From: Paenarthrobacter nitroguajacolicus JCM 14115
Lineage (GTDB): Bacteria > Actinomycetota > Actinomycetes > Actinomycetales > Micrococcaceae
DNA length: 20,059 bases
Assembly (NCBI GenBank): GCA_001313365.1
Contig: BBFS01000087.1
Span: 1-20,059, forward strand
Direction of reading: 5' to 3'
This document shows, in pieces, positions 19,897 through 20,059 of the stretch. The position numbers and the translations under genes are program-made. Positions within the stretch are counted from its first letter, which is position 1. Every line of letters starts with the position of its first letter. The notes under the pieces were generated by a model. The model was not told the DNA's origin, did not search any database, and saw nothing but the letters and a program-made list of their open reading frames with translations.

Positions 19897-20059
19897 CGGG
19901 TCTCCTTCCATGTCACGATCAATTGGTCCTGGAGTTCCTGGTATCGCGGCGAAATTTCACCTGCGGCAGGCATGAGCACGGCCGCGGCCGACCATGCGGT
20001 GGCCCGGCGAAGGATTTCGCGGGGGGGCTCGGTGATGCCTTCGGCGAGTGCGACGGCGG
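19893..20059 (-). CDS. PfkB-type sugar-phosphate kinase, C-terminal fragment
   Basis: Only the last 55 codons are inside the window: VALAEGITEP, REILRRATAWSAAAVLMPAAGEIS, and an end VTWKETR before TGA at 19893-19895. The AxxxAxAAAVLxPxxG pattern resembles the end of PfkB kinases of the 1-phosphofructokinase/tagatose-6-phosphate kinase group. The stop overlaps the aldolase GTG start by four bases (GTGA), a sign of translational coupling. A kinase followed by a class II aldolase fits a ketose-6-phosphate route. One 7-G run at 20021-20027 probably adds a Pro. The call rests on a short fragment and on context. Confidence 0.6.
   Translation of the reverse strand, partial: AVALAEGITEPPREILRRATAWSAAAVLMPAAGEISPRYQELQDQLIVTWKETR

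Overview
The window reads as chromosome of a high-GC actinobacterium, most likely Arthrobacter, Paenarthrobacter or a close relative (Micrococcales). The basis is the protein sequences, the gene order dus-dgt-dnaG, and a SAM-IV-type riboswitch in front of metX. That placement is from recognition only; no database search was possible. No phage, insertion sequence, CRISPR array, tRNA or rRNA was found, and no gap between genes exceeds 300 bases.

Layout from left to right. (1) Minus strand, 1-4033: dus, dgt and dnaG (cut by the left edge), a tRNA-modification, nucleotide-pool and replication cluster read leftward. (2) Minus, 4149-5652: a YibE/F membrane protein. (3) Minus, 5893-9391: a YdcZ-type DMT transporter, then glyS with a GNAT acetyltransferase 2 bases behind it; a hairpin terminator follows. 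(4) 9415-10314: a small S4 RNA-binding protein (+) and an alpha/beta esterase (-). (5) Plus, 10384-12941: an SGNH hydrolase, an HTH_42/AlkZ-like protein 1 base behind it, and a small SHOCT membrane protein. (6) Minus, 12944-15695: metY, a SAM-IV-type riboswitch, then metX, two steps of methionine synthesis. (7) 15926-18195: a VOC protein (+), a CPBP protease (-) and a histidine phosphatase (+). (8) Minus, 18234-20059: a sugar kinase (partial), a class II aldolase and a DeoR regulator, apparently one sugar-phosphate operon.

The outstanding property of the window is sequence quality. Almost every conserved gene is interrupted by small indels, and about 44 G or C runs are exactly seven long. Where a family is conserved enough to judge (GlyRS, MetX, MetY, the riboswitch core), the expected run is usually four. 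The same genes also lose single bases from GG or CC pairs. I read this as systematic homopolymer error in an unpolished assembly, not pseudogenes or phase variation. Most genes below are therefore annotated across frameshifts, with ends chosen from the conserved product. I did not find a convincing undescribed system; the riboswitch placement, the low-complexity membrane proteins and the AlkZ-like protein are the most useful biological leads.
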